From contig NZ_RBZP01000026.1 in the NCBI RefSeq assembly GCF_003628505.1, positions 1 to 46,250 on the forward strand: a DNA stretch of 46,250 bases, written 5' to 3'. Source of the DNA: Oceanobacillus halophilus. Lineage in GTDB: Bacteria > Bacillota > Bacilli > Bacillales > Amphibacillaceae. Shown here in pieces: positions 43,026 through 46,250 of the stretch. Within the stretch, counting starts at the first letter, position 1; the number at the start of each line of letters is the position of its first letter. The position numbers were made by a program, and so were the translations under genes. The notes below the pieces were generated by a model. It ran no database searches and had not been told where the DNA came from. It was given only the letters and a program-made list of their open reading frames with translations.

Positions 43026-44384
43026 ATGAAGGAAAAACTTCCATTTTCAAATTATTTAGCAATCGGATTTATGTTATTTGCTCTTTTCTTTGGAGCAGGA
43101 AATCTAATTTTTCCAGCTCAGCTAGGTCAATATTCCGGTACGAACCTTGGACCAGCAGCTATTGGCTTTTTACTTACTGGTGTCGGATTGCCACTTCTTG
43201 GTATTCTAGCAATGGCATTCTCCGGCAGTCGAGATTTGCAGGATCTTGCAAGTAGAGTCAGCCCTGGATACGGCATTTTCTTTACAGCATTACTATACTT
43301 AACAATCGGACCATTTTTTGCTATTCCACGTACAGGAACAGTAGCGTTTGAGGTAGGACTTGCTCCGTTTGTAGGTGATGGTTCTCTACAATTGATTCTG
43401 TTCATTTTTACGTTAGTATTCTTTGCAATAGTTCTTTTATTTTCATTATACCCAGCAAAACTTGTTGATAATGTTGGTAAAATATTGGCTCCTGCTCTAG
43501 TAGTATTACTGGCCGTTCTATTAATTACAGCGTTCGTAAACCCGATGGGGGCAGCACAAGCACCTGAAGAAGCGTATGCAAGTGGTGCGTTTATGAAAGG
43601 ATTTCTAGAAGGTTATAACACGATGGATGCACTTGCTTCCTTAGTATTTGGTATCATCGTTATCGGTACAGTCAAGTCATTTGGAGTTACTTCAAGAAAA
43701 GAAGTATTATCTGCAACAGCTAAATCAGGAGTTATTGCAGTCATATTACTAGGTGCCATCTATGTAGGTATTGCTTATCTTGGTGCAACAAGTACAGCAA
43801 CACTAGGCTTATTTGAAACAGGTGGTCCGGTACTAAGTGGAGCTGGTGCACACTATTTCGGAACAATAGGGTCTGTGCTATTAGCAGTACTTATCATTCT
43901 TGCCTGTATGACAACTGCAATAGGTTTAATTACAGCAAATGCAGAGTATTTTAATAAATTACTTCCAAAATTCAGTTATAAAACCTTAGTTGTCTTCTTT
44001 ACAACATTGTCATTTGTAATAGCTAACTTTGGATTAGCGAATATTATTTCTTTCTCTATTCCAGTGTTAATGTTCCTTTATCCATTAGCTATCGTCCTGA
44101 TGCTATTAACATTCTTATCACCATTGTTTAATCATGCTCGAATGGTTTATGTAGCAACAACCGTTGTTACATTATTAATCAGTATCTTTGATGGACTTAA
44201 ATCATTATGTGATTCATTAGGAATTGACTATTTTAGTTGGATGGTGCCAGTCGTTAACTTCTATGAACAAGTATTACCACTTTATGGACAAGGACTTGGA
44301 TGGTTAGTGCCTGCACTTATCGTAATCGTAATTACAGGAATTATTGCTCGTGTGCAAAAAGTAACTACAGCACAAGAAGTATAA
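43026..44384 (+). CDS. brnQ: Branched-chain amino acid transport carrier BrnQ
   Basis: BrnQ imports leucine, isoleucine and valine with a cation (LIVCS family). The product (452 aa) has about twelve hydrophobic helices and the family N-terminus LAIGFMLFALFFGAGNLIFP. GPFFAIPRTGTVAFEVG (about 98-114) is highly conserved. ATG at 43026 is 7 nt after a GGGGGG site; an in-frame TTG 15 nt upstream overlaps that site and is rejected. It is single-gene, with a terminator at 44404-44434 shared with the convergent gntR. Shared 12-mers suggest control by that GntR, and possible CodY boxes lie upstream. Confidence 0.94.
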   Translation: MKEKLPFSNYLAIGFMLFALFFGAGNLIFPAQLGQYSGTNLGPAAIGFLLTGVGLPLLGILAMAFSGSRDLQDLASRVSPGYGIFFTALLYLTIGPFFAIPRTGTVAFEVGLAPFVGDGSLQLILFIFTLVFFAIVLLFSLYPAKLVDNVGKILAPALVVLLAVLLITAFVNPMGAAQAPEEAYASGAFMKGFLEGYNTMDALASLVFGIIVIGTVKSFGVTSRKEVLSATAKSGVIAVILLGAIYVGIAYLGATSTATLGLFETGGPVLSGAGAHYFGTIGSVLLAVLIILACMTTAIGLITANAEYFNKLLPKFSYKTLVVFFTTLSFVIANFGLANIISFSIPVLMFLYPLAIVLMLLTFLSPLFNHARMVYVATTVVTLLISIFDGLKSLCDSLGIDYFSWMVPVVNFYEQVLPLYGQGLGWLVPALIVIVITGIIARVQKVTTAQEV

Positions 44385-44403
44385 AATCTTTTAAAAAAAT
44401 AGG

Positions 44404-44434
44404 AAAAGACCGGCTAACTAAGCCGGTCTTTTTT
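44404..44434. terminator. Bidirectional terminator brnQ / gntR
   Basis: The 12-bp stem AAAAGACCGGCT/AGCCGGTCTTTT with a 5-nt loop lies between two convergent genes, with T and A runs at either side. Confidence 0.92.
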
Positions 44435-44448
44435 ATGCTCAAGCTAGT

Positions 44449-45105
44449 TCATTCAACACCTGGAAATAACTCAATAGTTCGCAGCCAGTTTTCTTTCATT
44501 ATGGCCGTTAGGGTGTCAACATCCTTGTTTTTCATCAATTCAATAATTTTAGCGTGATCTTCAATAGAATGTTCCGTTAAGATAATTGAATTGTGGAAGA
44601 ATTGCCTTCTTACGTGTGCTTGTAACGATTCGATTAAATTTTTGATGTACTTATTATTAGCAGCGTCAACAATAATGTCATGGAATTGTTCATCGATTTT
44701 CAAGGCAGAATAATAATTTTTCGATTGAATGGCTTCTGCAAATCGACTATTTGTATTTTCGAGCAAACTTATTGTCTCGTCAGTTAGATGGTTAATTGCT
44801 AATTCTGCTGATAATGCTTGTAAAACTGCTAAAGGTGGTAAGAGTTCCTTGATAGAGCTTCTTTCAATCTCTGTCACCTGTGTTGCTTTCCCAGGGAACA
44901 TCTCGACGAATCCCTGTGCTTCCAGAAGTTGCAGTGACTCTCGTACTGGAGTTCTGCTGACTCCCAATGCTTGTGCTAATTCTGTATCATTAATTTTTTC
45001 GCCTGGGAGTAATGTCCCGTCTATAATCCATTGCTGTAGTTGATTAAATGCGCTTTCTTTTGCAGATTGTCTAGTTGGTTTTTCATGATTTATTGGTATA
45101 GGCAT
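44449..45105 (-). CDS. GntR family transcriptional regulator, FCD (FadR) subfamily
   Basis: A 218-residue DNA-binding regulator. The N-terminal winged helix (about 15-80) has DTELAQALGVSRTPVRESLQ and LEAQGFVEM. The C-terminal all-helical FCD ligand domain is at about 90-210, with the metal-type pattern DEQFHD then HVRRQFFH and SIEDHAKI. A GGGAGGTT site lies 9 nt before the ATG. It is convergent with brnQ. Its own upstream region holds ATGCAATATATT (45174-45185), the inverse of the 12-mer found twice before brnQ, so it may control both. Ligand unknown; an amino acid or carboxylic acid is plausible. Confidence 0.88.
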   Translation of the reverse strand: MPIPINHEKPTRQSAKESAFNQLQQWIIDGTLLPGEKINDTELAQALGVSRTPVRESLQLLEAQGFVEMFPGKATQVTEIERSSIKELLPPLAVLQALSAELAINHLTDETISLLENTNSRFAEAIQSKNYYSALKIDEQFHDIIVDAANNKYIKNLIESLQAHVRRQFFHNSIILTEHSIEDHAKIIELMKNKDVDTLTAIMKENWLRTIELFPGVE

Positions 45106-45162
45106 GTCTTGTAACCTCCCAGAAATTAATTAGCCTATCAATTATTATACTATAAATCTAAT

Positions 45163-45185
45163 TATATTGTAATATGCAATATATT
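45163..45185 (-). promoter_or_regulatory. Inverted-repeat operator candidate upstream of gntR
   Basis: ATATTG-TAATATG-CAATAT at 45164-45182 is an inverted repeat. It includes, on the minus strand, the exact 12-mer AATATATTGCAT (45185-45174). It lies 59 nt or more before the gntR start, a fitting place for autoregulation. Confidence 0.5.
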
Positions 45186-45245
45186 TGTTTGGGGGATAGA
45201 TAAATCGGAGAACTGGGAAGTGGGAAAACCATCTCGTTCCTTTTT

Positions 45246-45275
45246 TGCTCTTTTCTAAAAGATTGTTGCTATTAA
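45246..45275 (+). repeat. Solo end of MITE-like family (copy B)
   Basis: GCTCTTTTCTAAAAGATTGT then TGCT, identical over 24 nt to copy A at 41243-41266. There is no matching second end nearby. Confidence 0.65.
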
Positions 45276-45407
45276 AATGACTTTACCCGTATTTAACAGT
45301 ATAAATAGCAACTAATACGCTCAGAAAATATTCTGCGCGTTTTATAACGTGATATTTAATTTTCTTCTTCAACTAAGGACCAGCTAGTTTAATAGTGGTC
45401 TGATTAT

Positions 45408-45478
45408 GGACATACGTTCCGCTATTTCTTTAAATAAATGTATTTGAGTATTTTCGTGGACATATGTTCCGTTATTTC
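45408..45478 (+). repeat. Two 21-bp direct repeats, GGACATAcGTTCCGcTATTTC type
   Basis: GGACATACGTTCCGCTATTTC (one base more than 20, at 45408-45428) recurs at 45458-45478 with two changes. The spacing is exactly 50 bp. A partial third trace, GATGTCCGCTTATGTTTT, is near 45527. No gene overlaps. It looks like a second small dispersed-repeat family. Confidence 0.6.
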
Positions 45479-45715
45479 ATGGATATCCCGACTAAATAAT
45501 GACTATTTAACTATATAAGGAATCTGATGTCCGCTTATGTTTTAAATTGGCTCTTTTCGATCAATTAACGGATTTAATGTCTGCACCAGCTCTTTCCAAA
45601 CTCAAAACCCATTCTTACATATTAGTTTTTAACACTCGTTTTAGCACCTTAATTACAGATTATACATAACCTTATATACTTTGTTAAAAACAAATAAATG
45701 TTGTCATATCAATAA

Positions 45716-45756
45716 AATTAGGGGTACAAAACGCTATGAGATTTGTACCCCTAATT
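45716..45756. terminator. Orphan 15-bp hairpin
   Basis: A perfect stem AATTAGGGGTACAAA/TTTGTACCCCTAATT with an 11-nt loop. It has terminator shape but no gene next to it on either strand; on the minus strand a TTTATT tract follows. It may be left over from a lost gene or end a small RNA. Confidence 0.55.
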
Positions 45757-45818
45757 AGTGTGTTATTTATTAAAATCGAATGATGGGAAAAATTATTCTC
45801 ATATAAGGAGGGAATTCA

Positions 45819-45869
45819 TTGGAAAAGCCTTTAAAAAAAGGCTCTTTTCGTATTGTTTGTTGCTTTTAA
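45819..45869 (+). pseudogene. Gene start cut off by repeat insertion (possible)
   Basis: A textbook ribosome site AAGGAGGG (45805-45812) stands 6 nt before TTG at 45819. The frame reads MEKPLKKGSFRIVCCF and stops. After about seven codons the sequence becomes the GGCTCTTTTC end of the dispersed repeat. This is best read as the 5' end of a gene truncated by the element. AGCCTTT and AAAGGCT also make a small hairpin with a T tract, so an attenuator-like leader is the alternative. Confidence 0.4.
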
Positions 45870-46250
45870 AGATTTACAGTTGATAGAAACTCTTAATAAT
45901 TTGAATTCAGATTAATGTGCTTAACTCTCGCTGCAGAAATACACTACGCGCACCTTAGGGGAGCTGGTGAGCCTCCTTCGTGCTGACGCACAAAGCAGTC
46001 TCACCGATGCTCTTCTACCCGCAGGACAAGGAGCGCCTCGGCAGGGTTACATCGCACGCAGAAAAAAGTGGTCTTCTTTTTTCAAGGAGTCTCCGTGTAT
46101 TTCCTTCGCTAATTTGGTGCTTTATAACTTCCAAGCATGTTATAAAGACTTTATAGATATAGATATAGCTACCACTATTAAGCAGGTTGATTGGAGCGGA
46201 GGGCAGTCGACTCCTCGAAAATAAAGGGCAATTTTCTTCGTGCGATGTAA
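45838..46250 (+). repeat. Dispersed intergenic repeat, long form (copy E, runs off window)
   Basis: The left end GGCTCTTTTCGTATTGTTTG then TTGCTTTTAAAG matches copies A-C. From AAATACACTACGC (about 45937) on it matches copy D read in reverse, including AGCTGGTGAGCCTCCTTCGT, CCCGCAGGA, GTCTCCGTGTATTTCCTTCG and GATTGGAGCGGAGGGCAG. Compared with D it has roughly 57 extra bases (about 46028-46084) after CCCGCAGGA. An 85-codon frame within is an artefact. Its right end is outside the window. Confidence 0.75.

Noticed and set aside
45967..46224. 85-codon frame near the right end
   Set aside because: It lies within the GC-rich repeat (copy E); no ribosome site, and the same blocks in copy D do not keep the frame.

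Overview
The window looks like chromosomal DNA of a low-GC, endospore-forming member of the Bacillaceae. The evidence is a Bacillus-type rRNA/tRNA operon end, a SigW/RsiW pair, the CdaA-CdaR-GlmM-GlmS block with a glmS ribozyme, a Spo0E-like phosphatase, and YkuK, YugN and YjbQ homologues. A complete mevalonate block and GC-rich intergenic repeats point toward the Oceanobacillus/Virgibacillus side of the family; that genus-level guess is inference. Start codons other than ATG are unusually common: about a dozen genes have their best ribosome binding site in front of TTG or GTG.

Layout. 1-548: end of 23S rRNA, 5S rRNA, tRNA-Asn, tRNA-Thr and a terminator. 900-3237: a membrane diguanylate cyclase and fabI. 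3506-4412: a tRNA cluster (Glu, Val, Thr, Tyr, Gln, then Lys) with a consensus promoter. 4521-9036: an mvaA-mvaK1-mvaD-mvaK2 operon that turns HMG-CoA into isopentenyl diphosphate (mvaS and an IPP isomerase are not in the window). 9088-9237: a small Spo0E-like gene on the minus strand. 9407-10725: sigW-rsiW behind an autoregulatory SigW promoter. 11094-14664: cdaA-cdaR-glmM, linking c-di-AMP synthesis to cell-wall precursor supply. 14739-16532: an S9 peptidase. 16680-18883: promoter, glmS ribozyme and glmS.

19181-26495 is a run of small housekeeping and poorly characterised genes (AI-2E-family membrane protein, DUF1992, YkuK, YugN, YjbQ, a YgbA-like protein, a PanE-like reductase, a methyltransferase, an acetyltransferase). 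It also contains a 15-unit, 21-bp tandem repeat and a decayed ktrC-type gene. 26540-26877 is a dispersed repeat. 26878-30630 has a patatin-like lipase and a cadC-cadA heavy-metal resistance operon with a recognisable CadC operator. 30681-41321 is a glycogen region: a cytosolic pullulanase divergent from glgB-glgC-glgD-glgA-glgP, holding synthesis and breakdown of glycogen together. 41380-45105 has an MtnE-like aminotransferase, a BrnQ transporter and a convergent GntR/FCD regulator that share a 12-bp motif upstream.

The last 5 kb is littered with a MITE-like family whose ends contain GGCTCTTTTC. One copy has both inverted ends (about 42620-42850). Another has cut off what looks like a gene start at 45819. 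I see no phage, CRISPR or defence island. The most unusual items are the 21-bp repeat array, the MITE family, the brnQ/gntR shared motif and the extra structure between the glmS ribozyme and its gene.
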